From: Helicobacteraceae bacterium
Lineage (GTDB): Bacteria; Campylobacterota; Campylobacteria; Campylobacterales; Sulfurimonadaceae
Length of the DNA stretch: 61,130 nt
NCBI GenBank assembly: GCA_027066325.1
Contig: JAMONY010000082.1
Location: 1 to 61,130, forward strand
Direction of reading: 5' to 3'
The translations under genes and the position numbers were made by a program. Position 1 is the stretch's first letter. The number at the start of each line of letters is the position of its first letter. This document shows positions 25,625 through 34,763 of this stretch, piece by piece. A model generated the notes under the pieces. That model saw nothing but the letters and a program-made list of their open reading frames with translations, was not told the DNA's origin and did not search any database.

Positions 25625-25685
25625 CTAAAATTTAATTAGAGATACCATACTCACAAGGTTAAAATTTTTGCCACAATATAAAATG

Positions 25686-27443
25686 TTAATCTACTCTTCT
25701 AATCTTTAGGAAAATATCAGCATCAAAGTCAATGTATTGATCCCTTTGAGATATATGGTGTATTTGTACTTTAAGCACTAAATTATCGATCTCTTTGTGT
25801 ATTATTAGTCTCTTTTGGCTCAGCTCTGTATTTTTACTTTTACTCTCTTTTTTAAGAGTATCTATGTACTCTCTCATATCAATGTTGATTGCCCCTATTG
25901 TTAAAGTATTGTTTTGATAACTCAGCTCAATATCACTATCTTGAAGCACAATAGAGTTTGAGGCGTGGTAGTCTTGTACTCCAATCATATAGTCATACTC
26001 TCTTATATCTGTTATGTTATAGTTTGATTTTTTAGCATAGAACATTGCAAAACTATCTATTGGACTCTTTTTCGTTTGTTTATACTCCCATCTATTGATA
26101 AACTTAAATCCTAGCTCATAGGCTACATACTCTGGAAAATAGCTAAACTGATCCTGTGAAGCAAATCTATCATCTATCTGTGTAAATAGCTTCTCTAGCG
26201 ACGCTCTTCCGTAGTGCTCATAGAGGTAGCGTGTTGTGTCTGATATCTCATATCTCAACTTTGTAGGTGAGGCATCCGTGTCGTCAAAGCTCTTTAGCTC
26301 TGAAACCATAGCTTCTAAGCGATCACTTTGTGCTTTTTGACTGATAGTATACGCACTTAATGGTCCTATTTGAGAGATCAGTATCACTAAAGAGAGCGAG
26401 AGCGGTATCCACTTTAGTTGTGATTTTTTAGACACTAAAAAGTAGATAGATATGCCACTAAGCCAGAGACCAAAGATGCAGATCATATAGCGATTTTCAG
26501 TCCAAGAGTACTCAAATACACGCATTCCAATAGCCATAAAGAGCATAATAGACTGTATGAAGATAGCTAACCATATCCATCTGCGCCATCTATAAGTAGC
26601 ACCTACTGTTAAGTGTGTCCAAAATAGATAGGTCAATATAGCAACAAAAGAGAAGGCGCTGATGAGCCAGGCTAGTACACCTTCTGGCCACTGCATAGTT
26701 GCAACTATTTTAAATGTATAAGCATATAGTATGATAAAGTATATACCACTAAGCGGACTTAGAACCCATTTGGTAAAAAATATCTCTACAGATGGAATCT
26801 GGTTTGAGTATCTACATAGCTGTGGATTATCAGGAATTTGTGATAGAAAATACCAAACAGATATTATCCCTATGACAAATATATCTATCTGCAGATACAA
26901 TCTCCCCTCTATATCGATGCCAAATAGTGTCTCTGTAGCATATAGTGCGCTATTGAGACCAGCTATTATGACTAGTGTAAAAAATAGCGTCATAGCAGCC
27001 AAAAAGAGTATCTGTTTTGCATACTCCCAGTAGTCTACATTGTTTAGACTGTGCCTTACAAAAGGTGCCCATAAGATAGCAAGAAAAAGGAGCACCATCA
27101 AAAAAATATGTCTAAAGAAAATAGTAGATTCATTTGGCATATCAACCATATTTGTGAGCATCAAGTAGTAGCCAACCGCCATAGCAGATGCTAGAGCAAT
27201 AAGTAGTAGGTATAGTCTATGAGAGATGGATGATCGAGATAGCTCAACAGCAACAAATAGAGCTGCTGCCAACATGGAGCTTAGGGCGATTTTGATGAGA
27301 GTTGAGCTATGGGATGTATCGGACTGTACAAGGTAGATAGCGATAGATGTTGCTATAGATGAGCAGATAAGAGCTAGTAAAAATCGCTTAAGTGTCTGTA
27401 GACTTTTGGCAAATATTTTACTAATGGGTAAAAGTATAGACAT
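25686..27443 (-). CDS. DUF4153-type integral membrane protein
   Basis: With the ATG at 27443 (GGGAG at suitable distance) the protein has 585 residues. About the first 380 residues form ten or more hydrophobic helices, and the last 200 are a soluble domain with alternating strands (YDYMIGVQDYHASNSIVLQD) likely outside the membrane. The pattern fits the DUF4153 family, whose function is unknown. An in-frame ATG at 27455 adds four residues. It stands alone between the TonB operon and the ribosomal genes. Confidence 0.65.
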   Translation of the reverse strand: MSILLPISKIFAKSLQTLKRFLLALICSSIATSIAIYLVQSDTSHSSTLIKIALSSMLAAALFVAVELSRSSISHRLYLLLIALASAMAVGYYLMLTNMVDMPNESTIFFRHIFLMVLLFLAILWAPFVRHSLNNVDYWEYAKQILFLAAMTLFFTLVIIAGLNSALYATETLFGIDIEGRLYLQIDIFVIGIISVWYFLSQIPDNPQLCRYSNQIPSVEIFFTKWVLSPLSGIYFIILYAYTFKIVATMQWPEGVLAWLISAFSFVAILTYLFWTHLTVGATYRWRRWIWLAIFIQSIMLFMAIGMRVFEYSWTENRYMICIFGLWLSGISIYFLVSKKSQLKWIPLSLSLVILISQIGPLSAYTISQKAQSDRLEAMVSELKSFDDTDASPTKLRYEISDTTRYLYEHYGRASLEKLFTQIDDRFASQDQFSYFPEYVAYELGFKFINRWEYKQTKKSPIDSFAMFYAKKSNYNITDIREYDYMIGVQDYHASNSIVLQDSDIELSYQNNTLTIGAINIDMREYIDTLKKESKSKNTELSQKRLIIHKEIDNLVLKVQIHHISQRDQYIDFDADIFLKIRRVD

Positions 27444-27520
27444 ATTATCTCCCATCTAGTAGTTGATTGTGACATTATACCTTAGATGTTTTAAGAGTCT
27501 ATGTGGAGTGTTTGGTGTGC

Positions 27521-27543
27521 CAGAAGAAGGAGAAGTTCTTCTG
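27521..27543 (-). terminator. Hairpin after rplT
   Basis: CAGAAGAA and TTCTTCTG form a perfect 8-bp stem with a 7-base loop, 11 bases past the rplT stop on the minus strand. No T run follows, so it is a weak terminator or mRNA-end stabiliser. Confidence 0.4.
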
Positions 27544-27553
27544 ATTTGTACTA

Positions 27554-27910
27554 CTACTTAAGAGCAGCTTTAGCTTGAAGTGCTAGCGATGTGAACGCAG
27601 TAGCATCATTCATAGCTATGTCAGCCAAGATTTTTCTATCTAGCTCTATGCCCGCTTTTTTAAGACCGTTCATAAATGTTGAGTAGTTCATATCGTTGAG
27701 CCTTGTAGCCGCATTGATACGGATGATCCAGAGTTTACGAAACTCTCTCTTTTTCTGTTTACGATCACGGTATGCATATACCCAACTTCGCTCAATCTGC
27801 TCTTTAGCTTTTCTAAAGTGTTTGCGTCTACCACTATAGAAGCCTTTAGCTAGTTTTAGTATCTTTTTATGTCTTCTGCGTCTTACAACGCCTGTTTTTA
27901 CTCTTGGCAT
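27554..27910 (-). CDS. rplT: 50S ribosomal protein L20
   Basis: A 118-residue basic protein, [19 protein letters not shown] at the start, with [17 protein letters not shown] and [12 protein letters not shown] as diagnostic segments. Binds 23S rRNA early in 50S assembly and often represses its own operon. It lies 84 bases after rpmI in the thrS-infC-rpmI-rplT cluster. Confidence 0.98.
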   Translation of the reverse strand: MPRVKTGVVRRRRHKKILKLAKGFYSGRRKHFRKAKEQIERSWVYAYRDRKQKKREFRKLWIIRINAATRLNDMNYSTFMNGLKKAGIELDRKILADIAMNDATAFTSLALQAKAALK

Positions 27911-27994
27911 TTTTTCCCTTTCTTTACCGTATCATCTTCTGATGCTTAGGTGCCACTTGGTGGACTTGCCCAGCTTTAACTGGAGATTTTTAGA

Positions 27995-28186
27995 TTATAC
28001 AATCATCTCTTTAACATTAGCCGCATCTGTTTTACTTAGATATTTTGGGCTATTTTGCTCTCGTCTTGTAGCTGCATCTTGTTTGGTTAAGATGTGGCTT
28101 CTAAATGCTGTACCGCGTTTAACTTTACCACTTTTTTTAACTCTAAAACGCTTTACTGCCGCCTTGACTGACTTCATCTTTGGCAT
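27995..28186 (-). CDS. rpmI: 50S ribosomal protein L35
   Basis: A 63-residue very basic protein starting MPKMKSVKAAVKRFRVKKSG and including HILTKQDAATRREQ, which matches L35. Part of the large subunit. It follows infC after 79 bases and precedes rplT, the classical order. Confidence 0.98.
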   Translation of the reverse strand: MPKMKSVKAAVKRFRVKKSGKVKRGTAFRSHILTKQDAATRREQNSPKYLSKTDAANVKEMIV

Positions 28187-28265
28187 ATCTGCTCCTTGTT
28201 GTACTATGTAACACTAACTGCTGCTACATAAAATGAAGCGCAATTATAGCGTAAAAATATAAAAT

Positions 28266-28802
28266 CTAACTCTTTTTGTCATCTTTTTTATTTGGAATAA
28301 CTAGCATGTTGTAGTATCTGCCCTCTAGTCGTGGCGGCTTATCCATCACTCCTAGGTCTTCAACCATTGGCCATACACGCTTCAATACCTCTCTTGCCGC
28401 TTCTGGATGAGCCATCTCACGACCCCGTAAAAAGACACGAAATTTAACATGTTTGCCAGCTTCTAAGAACTCTCTTGAGTGTTTGACTTTATAGCCTATG
28501 TCGTTATCAGCGATCTTAACGGAGAGCTTAATCTCTTTGACCTCTATCTTGACCTGCCGTTTTTTTGCCTCTTTGCGTTTCTTCTCTTCTTGATACTTAA
28601 ACTTACCGTAGTCCATCACTTTTGCAACTGGTGGCTTTGCGTCTGGTGAGATTAAAACTAGATCTAAACCTAGCTCATTTGCCTTCTGCATAGCCTCATC
28701 TGTAGATACTATGCCTAGTGCTTCACCACCATCCACAACACACCGTACTTCTAATGCCCTAATGTCATCATTCATTATAACTCGATCTTTTTTTCTACTC
28801 AA
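28266..28802 (-). CDS. infC: Translation initiation factor IF-3
   Basis: Keeps the 30S subunit free and checks start-codon pairing. The 178-residue protein has the N-terminal domain ([56 protein letters not shown]) and the C-terminal domain ([30 protein letters not shown]). The start is a TTG at 28802, overlapping the thrS TGA as TTGA; GAGGTG lies 8 bases before it, and an ATG 27 bases further in would cut the N-terminus. A non-ATG start is common for infC. Confidence 0.97.
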   Translation of the reverse strand: MSRKKDRVIMNDDIRALEVRCVVDGGEALGIVSTDEAMQKANELGLDLVLISPDAKPPVAKVMDYGKFKYQEEKKRKEAKKRQVKIEVKEIKLSVKIADNDIGYKVKHSREFLEAGKHVKFRVFLRGREMAHPEAAREVLKRVWPMVEDLGVMDKPPRLEGRYYNMLVIPNKKDDKKS

Positions 28803-30607
28803 AAATGCACCTCACTAATTTTTTGCTCTATAAACTTTATAAACTCATCTGCTCCAAGTTCATACTGCTCTCTTGTGCGACGATCTCTCACCGCAACTCG
28901 CTCTCTATCTACCTCTTCATCGCCTATAACAACGATGATGGGCACCCGTCCTTTTTCTGCTACTCTAATCCTCTTTGCCAAACTATCATTTTTGTCAAAT
29001 ATCTCAAAATCAGCTCCGATATCCATAAGAGAGTCCGCTAGATTTTTGGCATATTTGCCATGAGATTGTGCTATTGGTATGATAGCAACTTGTGTTGGCG
29101 CAATAAAGATTGGAAACTCTCCAGCATAGTGCTCTGTCAATATACCAATAAATCGCTCAAATGAACCTAAAATTGCCCTATGAATCATAACAGGTTGCAA
29201 TTTGTTGTTATTTTCACCCGTATATTCGAGTAAAAATCGCTCAGGTAGATTAAAATCTAACTGAATAGTTCCACACTGCCACTCTCTGCCAATAGCATCT
29301 GTGATCTTGATATCGATCTTTGGACCATAAAATGCTCCTCCACCCTCATCTATCTCATAAGGAAGACTTTTGGAGTCCATCGCATTTTTAAGAGCTTGTG
29401 TGGAGATGTCCCACACCTCATCGCTTCCGACCGCTTTGTCTGGCTTGGTTGAGATCATCATCTTGTAGTCAAATTCAAATGTTTTCATGATCTTATCTAC
29501 AAAGTCAACCACCTCAATAATCTGCTCCTCTATCTGCTCAGCAGTACAGAAGATGTGTGCATCATCTTGGGTAAATTCGCGTACACGAAAGAGACCATGT
29601 AGGGCTCCTGTCATCTCGTGACGATGCACTACGCCGTATTCAAAGTACTTTAGAGGCAGATCTCTGTATGAGTGCAGATCATGCTCATAAGCTTTGATAT
29701 GCCCAACACAGTTCATAGGCTTAATCCCAAACTCTAGATCATCTATCTGCGTAAAGTACATATTTTCGCCGTAGTTGTCATAGTGTCCAGATCGTCTCCA
29801 TAGATCAGAGCGCAACATCTCAGGACCTCTTACTGGTTCGTATCCTCGTTTGCGGTGAGCTTTAAATAGTAGCTGCTCTAGTCTTGAGCGCAACCTAGCT
29901 CCAGCTGGTAACCAGATAGGAAAGCCTGCGCCAACCTCTTCACGAAATGTAAAGAGTTTCATCTCATTGCCAATTTTACGATGATCTCTCTTGGCTGCTT
30001 GTTCTAGCATATGCATATGAGCCTTTAGCGACTCTTTATCAGCAAAAGCGACACCATAGATGCGTGTTAACATCTCATTTTTACTATCTCCACCTAAGTA
30101 GGCACCAGAGATTTTAACTAGCTTAAAAAATCTCAATAGCCCAATATTTGGCAGGTGTGGTCCTCGACATAGATCCTCAAAATCACCTTGTCTGTATATG
30201 GATACCGTATCGTCTGCTATGTTATCTAATACAGCTTGCTTGAGATGATCATCGGCAAACTTCTCTCTAGCTTCACTTTTACTAATCTCATACCGCTCTA
30301 TGGGGTACTTTTTCTTAGCCAAAGAGAGCATCTCTTTCTCAATTTTTTTAAGGTCATCTTCACCTAGATGTTCATCAACTTTAAAATCATAGTAGAATCC
30401 ATCTTTTATAGTTGGTCCTACATAAAAGATAGCGTTACTATAGAGTTTTTTTATAGCTTGAGCTAGAAGGTGTGCAGCTGAGTGGCGGATGAGCTCTAGC
30501 GCCTCATTGCTGCCATCAAACTCTATGGCTCTACCTTCTACTCCTAAAGCTTCTGCGCTTTGAAGATCTATAATCTCTCCATCACGCTCTATGCCGATCA
30601 TATTCAT
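28799..30607 (-). CDS. thrS: Threonyl-tRNA synthetase
   Basis: Charges tRNA-Thr and edits mis-serylated tRNA. About 602 residues. The editing domain shows [15 protein letters not shown] with its paired His residues, and the class II core shows PMNCVGH (zinc Cys), RYRDLPL-type [19 protein letters not shown], and motif 3 [19 protein letters not shown]-terminal anticodon domain follows. The N-terminal TGS-like region is short, as in other Campylobacterota. The ATG at 30607 is chosen, but a GTG at 30616 is also possible; neither has a strong ribosome site. Confidence 0.97.
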   Translation of the reverse strand: MNMIGIERDGEIIDLQSAEALGVEGRAIEFDGSNEALELIRHSAAHLLAQAIKKLYSNAIFYVGPTIKDGFYYDFKVDEHLGEDDLKKIEKEMLSLAKKKYPIERYEISKSEAREKFADDHLKQAVLDNIADDTVSIYRQGDFEDLCRGPHLPNIGLLRFFKLVKISGAYLGGDSKNEMLTRIYGVAFADKESLKAHMHMLEQAAKRDHRKIGNEMKLFTFREEVGAGFPIWLPAGARLRSRLEQLLFKAHRKRGYEPVRGPEMLRSDLWRRSGHYDNYGENMYFTQIDDLEFGIKPMNCVGHIKAYEHDLHSYRDLPLKYFEYGVVHRHEMTGALHGLFRVREFTQDDAHIFCTAEQIEEQIIEVVDFVDKIMKTFEFDYKMMISTKPDKAVGSDEVWDISTQALKNAMDSKSLPYEIDEGGGAFYGPKIDIKITDAIGREWQCGTIQLDFNLPERFLLEYTGENNNKLQPVMIHRAILGSFERFIGILTEHYAGEFPIFIAPTQVAIIPIAQSHGKYAKNLADSLMDIGADFEIFDKNDSLAKRIRVAEKGRVPIIVVIGDEEVDRERVAVRDRRTREQYELGADEFIKFIEQKISEVHF

Positions 30608-30650
30608 GTTGCTCACTTAATAAATAAAAATTGTGTGATTTTAACCAAAT

Positions 30651-31397
30651 TTACCCTTTGGTGTCATTAAAAGAGCAGCTATCGGTATCTTTTATCTGCT
30701 CTATGAGTGGTTTTGCCTCTAAAATACCATCTTTTAGAGCCTGCTTGAGAAATAGTTTAGCCATATATAGATCTTTGCTGTTTTGACAATTTTTTAAAAA
30801 TATGAGTGCAAGTCTATATTGGGATGGTGAGTGACGCTGTTTTGAGGCTATCTCATAGAGTCGCTTAGCAGCTGCCGTATTTTGCTTTACACCTTCACCT
30901 CGCTCATACATTAAAGCTACCCCATAAGTAGCACATGCAACTTTAAATCTTTTTGAGGCACTCTTAAACATGGAGAAGGCTCGTTTGTGCTCACCCAGTC
31001 TGCGATATATCTCTGCATTAGCACACTTGTAGCTATCGCTATTTTTATCATCTAGCTCCTGTTGTAAAAGTAGAGCATATTTTAGTGAACTACTGTTCAT
31101 ATCATCTTGTGTATAGTAGTCTATAAGCCTACTTACTGCTCCTGAGTGCTTTTGTGATCTTGATATCTCAAGTAACTTGAGAGCTTTTGGTATATCTTGC
31201 TTTACCGCATTGCCCTCCATATAGATTGTACCCAAAAGATAAGATACACCAGCTCTATGTTCATCTTCTAAAGGCTTCAGGAGTTTGTAGGTTGTGTTGT
31301 AGTCTTCCATAGTGTAGGCGATATATGCATCATCAAGAGAGCTTGCATTTAAGTTGAAACAGAGTAGTGTTAGTAGAAGTGTGTATCTTAGATTCAT
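30651..31397 (-). CDS. Secreted Sel1-repeat protein
   Basis: A 248-residue protein with a signal peptide (MNLRYTLLLTLLCFNLNAS). The body has Sel1/TPR-like repeats: AGVSYLLGTIYMEGNAVKQD, then VACATYGVALMYERGEGVKQN and PSQYRLALIFLKNC. Cysteines at intervals suggest disulfides, as in the Helicobacter cysteine-rich proteins. It is likely periplasmic and mediates protein-protein contact; the partner is unknown. It sits between thrS and the divergent mqnE gene. Confidence 0.75.
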   Translation of the reverse strand: MNLRYTLLLTLLCFNLNASSLDDAYIAYTMEDYNTTYKLLKPLEDEHRAGVSYLLGTIYMEGNAVKQDIPKALKLLEISRSQKHSGAVSRLIDYYTQDDMNSSSLKYALLLQQELDDKNSDSYKCANAEIYRRLGEHKRAFSMFKSASKRFKVACATYGVALMYERGEGVKQNTAAAKRLYEIASKQRHSPSQYRLALIFLKNCQNSKDLYMAKLFLKQALKDGILEAKPLIEQIKDTDSCSFNDTKG

Positions 31398-31433
31398 AAG
31401 CGTAAGTTTACACTATATATAGTTAAAAATAGG

Positions 31434-31439
31434 TATAAT
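31434..31439 (+). promoter_or_regulatory. Putative -10 box of mqnE
   Basis: TATAAT 20 bases before the mqnE ATG in the divergent spacer. No clear -35 box and no Shine-Dalgarno sequence are seen. Confidence 0.45.
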
Positions 31440-31459
31440 TGCGCCAAAAAGATAAAATC

Positions 31460-32497
31460 ATGAATAGAGCAACAGAGATAGAAGCCTTGGAGCTTTACGA
31501 TAAAGAGCTACTTGCGCTTGGTAAAATCGCTGATCTAATCCGTATAAATCAGCACGGAAAAAAGACATATTTTAATATTAATCGCCACATCAACCCAACC
31601 AACATATGTAAAGATATATGTCTCTTTTGTGCATATAGCGCAAATCGTAAAAATCCAAATCCCTATACTATGAGTCATGAGCAGATATTGCAGATAGTTA
31701 AAGAGTCTGTTGCAAATGGCGCCAAAGAGGTACATATAGTATCAGCACACAATGCAGATGCTGGTCTTGATTGGTATATAGATCTATTTGCAAAGATTAA
31801 AAATATCTATCCAGATCTACATATCAAGGCTCTAACAGCAGCAGAAGTTCACTTTTTAAGTCAAGAGTATGGTAGAAGTTATGACGAGATACTGGATTTG
31901 ATGGTTGAGTCTGGAGTGGACTCTATGCCAGGTGGAGGTGCTGAGATTTTTAGCGAGAGCGTTAGAGATGTGATCTGTAAGGGCAAAGTTAGCTCTTCGG
32001 AGTGGCTGCAGATACATAAGCTATGGCACAAAAGGGGCAAAAAGAGTAATGCTACTATGCTTTTTGGACATATTGAGAGCAGGGCAGATAGAATAGATCA
32101 CATGATGCGCTTAAGAGAGCTGCAGGATGAGACAGGTGGTTTTAACTGCTTTATACCACTTGTATATCAGAGTAAAAATAACTATCTTAATGTAAAGAAA
32201 TTTATAACAGCTGATGAGATACTAAGAACCATGGCGGTTAGCCGCATTGTGTTAGACAACATACCAAACCTAAAAGCGTACTGGGTTACATCTACAATCA
32301 ATCTAGCACTACTATCTCAAGAGTTTGGTGCCAATGATCTTGATGGCACACTCATGCGTGAGTCGATCAACTCTGCTGCTGGCGCTGATAGTGCAGATGG
32401 TATCGATCTTTATGAGTTAACTCACCTTATTAGAGATAGTGGATTTATACCGATAGAGCGTGACAGTTTGTATAAAGAGTTAAAAACTTGGACATAA
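31460..32497 (+). CDS. mqnE: Aminofutalosine synthase (radical SAM)
   Basis: Joins the MqnA product to adenosine in the futalosine route to menaquinone. The 345-residue protein has the cluster motif C50-x3-C54-x2-C57 (NICKDICLFCAYS), HIVSAHNADAGLDWY, the PGGGAEIF segment and FNCFIPLVYQ, all in line with MqnE rather than MqnC. Menaquinone would feed the bc1 complex encoded just downstream. The ATG at 31460 is preferred over an upstream TTG. The glycosyltransferase gene starts inside its last codons. Confidence 0.9.
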   Translation: MNRATEIEALELYDKELLALGKIADLIRINQHGKKTYFNINRHINPTNICKDICLFCAYSANRKNPNPYTMSHEQILQIVKESVANGAKEVHIVSAHNADAGLDWYIDLFAKIKNIYPDLHIKALTAAEVHFLSQEYGRSYDEILDLMVESGVDSMPGGGAEIFSESVRDVICKGKVSSSEWLQIHKLWHKRGKKSNATMLFGHIESRADRIDHMMRLRELQDETGGFNCFIPLVYQSKNNYLNVKKFITADEILRTMAVSRIVLDNIPNLKAYWVTSTINLALLSQEFGANDLDGTLMRESINSAAGADSADGIDLYELTHLIRDSGFIPIERDSLYKELKTWT

Positions 32498-33303
32498 GCG
32501 TTATCATACCCGCCTATAATCGTGCACTCACAATTGCTAGAGCCATTGAGTCAGTAAAGGCACAGACTTATAAAGTAGCAGAGATCATAGTAGTGGATGA
32601 TGGCTCATCAGACTCTACAGCAGAAGTTGTTAAGAGTTATGATGGTGTGCTGCTTCTGCGCCAAAACAATCAAGGTGTAAGTGCAGCTAGAAATAATGGC
32701 GCTATGATGGCATCTTCTGACTGGCTAGCTTTTCTAGACTCAGATGATGAGTTTTTGCCCCAAAAGCTAGAGTGTCAAGTAGAGCTTCATAGGGCAGATC
32801 TAAAGTGCAAAGTAAGCTATACAGATGAGATCTGGATTAGAGATGGTATTGAAGTGAGTGTTGCTAAAAAGTACCACAAACCGTACTCTAATCTATTTGA
32901 AGCATCGTTAAATGAGTGCATTGTAGCGCCATCTTCTGTTGTGATTGAGCGTAGTTACTTTGATGCCATTGGTGGATTTGATGAGAGTTTTGAGATCTGT
33001 GAGGATTATGATCTATGGCTAAGAATACTCCAAAAAGATACCATAGCTCTAATAGATCAGAAGCTCATACGCAAATATGGCGGAGCAGATGATCAGCTAT
33101 CTAGAAAACATTGGGGTATGGATAGGTGGCGTGTAAGGACGCTACATAAACTACTAGAGCAAGATAGCAGCAACAGCTTAGTGCGCAGTACACTTGTGAG
33201 CAAATATACACTTCTTCTTAGAGGTGCGATCAAACATACAAGAGCTGCAGATGTGATATACTATACAGATCAATTAAATAGATTAGATGGGACAGATATA
33301 TGA
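32488..33303 (+). CDS. Family 2 glycosyltransferase
   Basis: A 271-residue GT-A fold enzyme. It starts MDISVIIPAYNRALTIARAI from a TTG at 32488, overlapping mqnE by 10 bases. The nucleotide-sugar site is IIVVDDGSSDST, the metal-binding motif is FLDSDDEFLP, and the acceptor end has GGFDESFEICEDYDLWLRI. It transfers a sugar to an unknown acceptor, probably a surface glycan. It overlaps the following gene by 4 bases (ATGA). Confidence 0.9.
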   Translation: MDISVIIPAYNRALTIARAIESVKAQTYKVAEIIVVDDGSSDSTAEVVKSYDGVLLLRQNNQGVSAARNNGAMMASSDWLAFLDSDDEFLPQKLECQVELHRADLKCKVSYTDEIWIRDGIEVSVAKKYHKPYSNLFEASLNECIVAPSSVVIERSYFDAIGGFDESFEICEDYDLWLRILQKDTIALIDQKLIRKYGGADDQLSRKHWGMDRWRVRTLHKLLEQDSSNSLVRSTLVSKYTLLLRGAIKHTRAADVIYYTDQLNRLDGTDI

Positions 33304-34160
33304 GAATATTTTACTATGTACACACAGGACACAGAGTCGGGCTAGATAGGTTTAGAAGAGCAGCTACCATCATAAGGGCACTTGATGGACTGGAGATAAC
33401 ACTGCTATGCTCAGACTACCGCATAGCCTCTCAAGCCTCACGGTATGGTATCAAGAGAGCTGTTGGCATAGATGTGGTGCGTAATATACCCAATATAGCT
33501 TCACATGGAGATAAGATTATCTTTGATTCTGATGAGGCAAATCCTATCATGTTAGATGATATGAGCAGGTTTTTCTCAACTTTTATCCGCATCAGTGACT
33601 CTCCTGATACACTCAAACAAGATAGAGAGTTTTTGGTATCACCATACCTTGAAGGTGAAGGTATTTGCAACGGAGTTGTGGTAGATGAGAGCTATTTTCA
33701 GACAGAGCAGAAGAGTCATGATAGGGTGCTGTTTTTTGGAGATGATGATTATGAAGAGGATCTATATAGATATCAGAAGAGTTTTGGCGAGTTTGAGTTT
33801 GATCTACTAGAGGGATTTTACTGGTTCTATGGATATGAGAAAAAATTAGACTCATTTAAGGCGATCTTTGAAGAGGAGAGCTATGATGAGACTATTAAGA
33901 GTACAGATATACTCTTAACAGCTTCACCTCAAGCAGTACTAGAGTCTTTGGCATCTGGAGGCAGACCTATATATATGCAACGCAATGATTACCCTGAAGA
34001 TCACCTTAAATTATTTAGCTCATTAGAAGTGCCTATATTCAAAAACTATGATAAAAAATTATTATCTCAAATCATGCGTAACTTATCGAAACAAAAGTAT
34101 AAAAAGTGTCCGAAAAATACCCCTCTTGTCATCAAATTCATAAAAAATAGGCTCACTTAA
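33300..34160 (+). CDS. Putative GT-B-like glycosyltransferase or sugar-nucleotide hydrolase
   Basis: A 286-residue soluble protein. I do not recognise the family with certainty. The start MRIFYYVHTGHRVGLDRFRR resembles the glycine-containing first loop of GT-B enzymes such as MurG or PseG. The C-terminal STDILLTASPQAVLESLASG has the Glu-containing donor-binding look of that fold. The middle is acidic and aromatic (GDDDYEEDLYRY, GFYWFYGYEK). It is coupled by ATGA to the family 2 glycosyltransferase gene, which supports a linked role in glycan synthesis. Confidence 0.45.
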   Translation: MRIFYYVHTGHRVGLDRFRRAATIIRALDGLEITLLCSDYRIASQASRYGIKRAVGIDVVRNIPNIASHGDKIIFDSDEANPIMLDDMSRFFSTFIRISDSPDTLKQDREFLVSPYLEGEGICNGVVVDESYFQTEQKSHDRVLFFGDDDYEEDLYRYQKSFGEFEFDLLEGFYWFYGYEKKLDSFKAIFEEESYDETIKSTDILLTASPQAVLESLASGGRPIYMQRNDYPEDHLKLFSSLEVPIFKNYDKKLLSQIMRNLSKQKYKKCPKNTPLVIKFIKNRLT

Positions 34161-34224
34161 TTATCTCTTAATCTTTATTCCTATAGCATATAACGATTCT
34201 AAAATATTATAGAGAGGAAGAGCT

Positions 34225-34746
34225 ATGGAAAATAGTCGTAGAGGCTTTATGGGAAAAGTGCTCGGTGTAGTTGCTGGCGTAGGTGCAATTGGTGCACTTT
34301 ATCCTATGAAGAGAACTTGGGACCCGCTTCCAAGTGTTAAAGCTGCTGGATTTACAACAGTGGATCTAAGTGAACTTGAAGAGGGTGTGCTTGCGATAGA
34401 GAAGTGGCGTGGAAAGCCGATCTTTATGCTTAAAAAGAGTGCAGCTACTGTTAGTGCACAGACAGCTGAACAGACAGCAAGAGATGTAGTTGTAGATGGT
34501 CAGCACTATCTTATAGCAATAGCCCTATGTACACACCTTGGATGTATACCAGCTTTTAGTGAAGCAAAAAAAGGTTTTTTATGTGCTTGTCATGGTGGCG
34601 AATTTGATATAAGTGGTATAGATACAAAAGCTCCACCACCTAGTCCGCTTGAGATACCACCATTTAAGATCGCAGGCTCTACTGTTGTCCTTGGAGAGAC
34701 GGGACCTGAGTATGAGAAGATGAAAGAAGCTGGCGTATTAGCCTAA
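34225..34746 (+). CDS. petA: Rieske iron-sulfur subunit of the cytochrome bc1 complex
   Basis: Carries electrons from quinol to cytochrome c. The 173-residue protein starts with a twin-arginine signal anchor (SRRGFMGK, then a hydrophobic helix). The Rieske cluster is bound by C102 and H104 (CTHLGC) and C120 and H123 (CACHGGEFD), with C107 and C122 as the disulfide pair. GAGGAAGAGC precedes the ATG. It is followed after 17 bases by petB. Confidence 0.96.
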   Translation: MENSRRGFMGKVLGVVAGVGAIGALYPMKRTWDPLPSVKAAGFTTVDLSELEEGVLAIEKWRGKPIFMLKKSAATVSAQTAEQTARDVVVDGQHYLIAIALCTHLGCIPAFSEAKKGFLCACHGGEFDISGIDTKAPPPSPLEIPPFKIAGSTVVLGETGPEYEKMKEAGVLA

Positions 34747-34763
34747 ATTAAAGAGGAGAAAAA

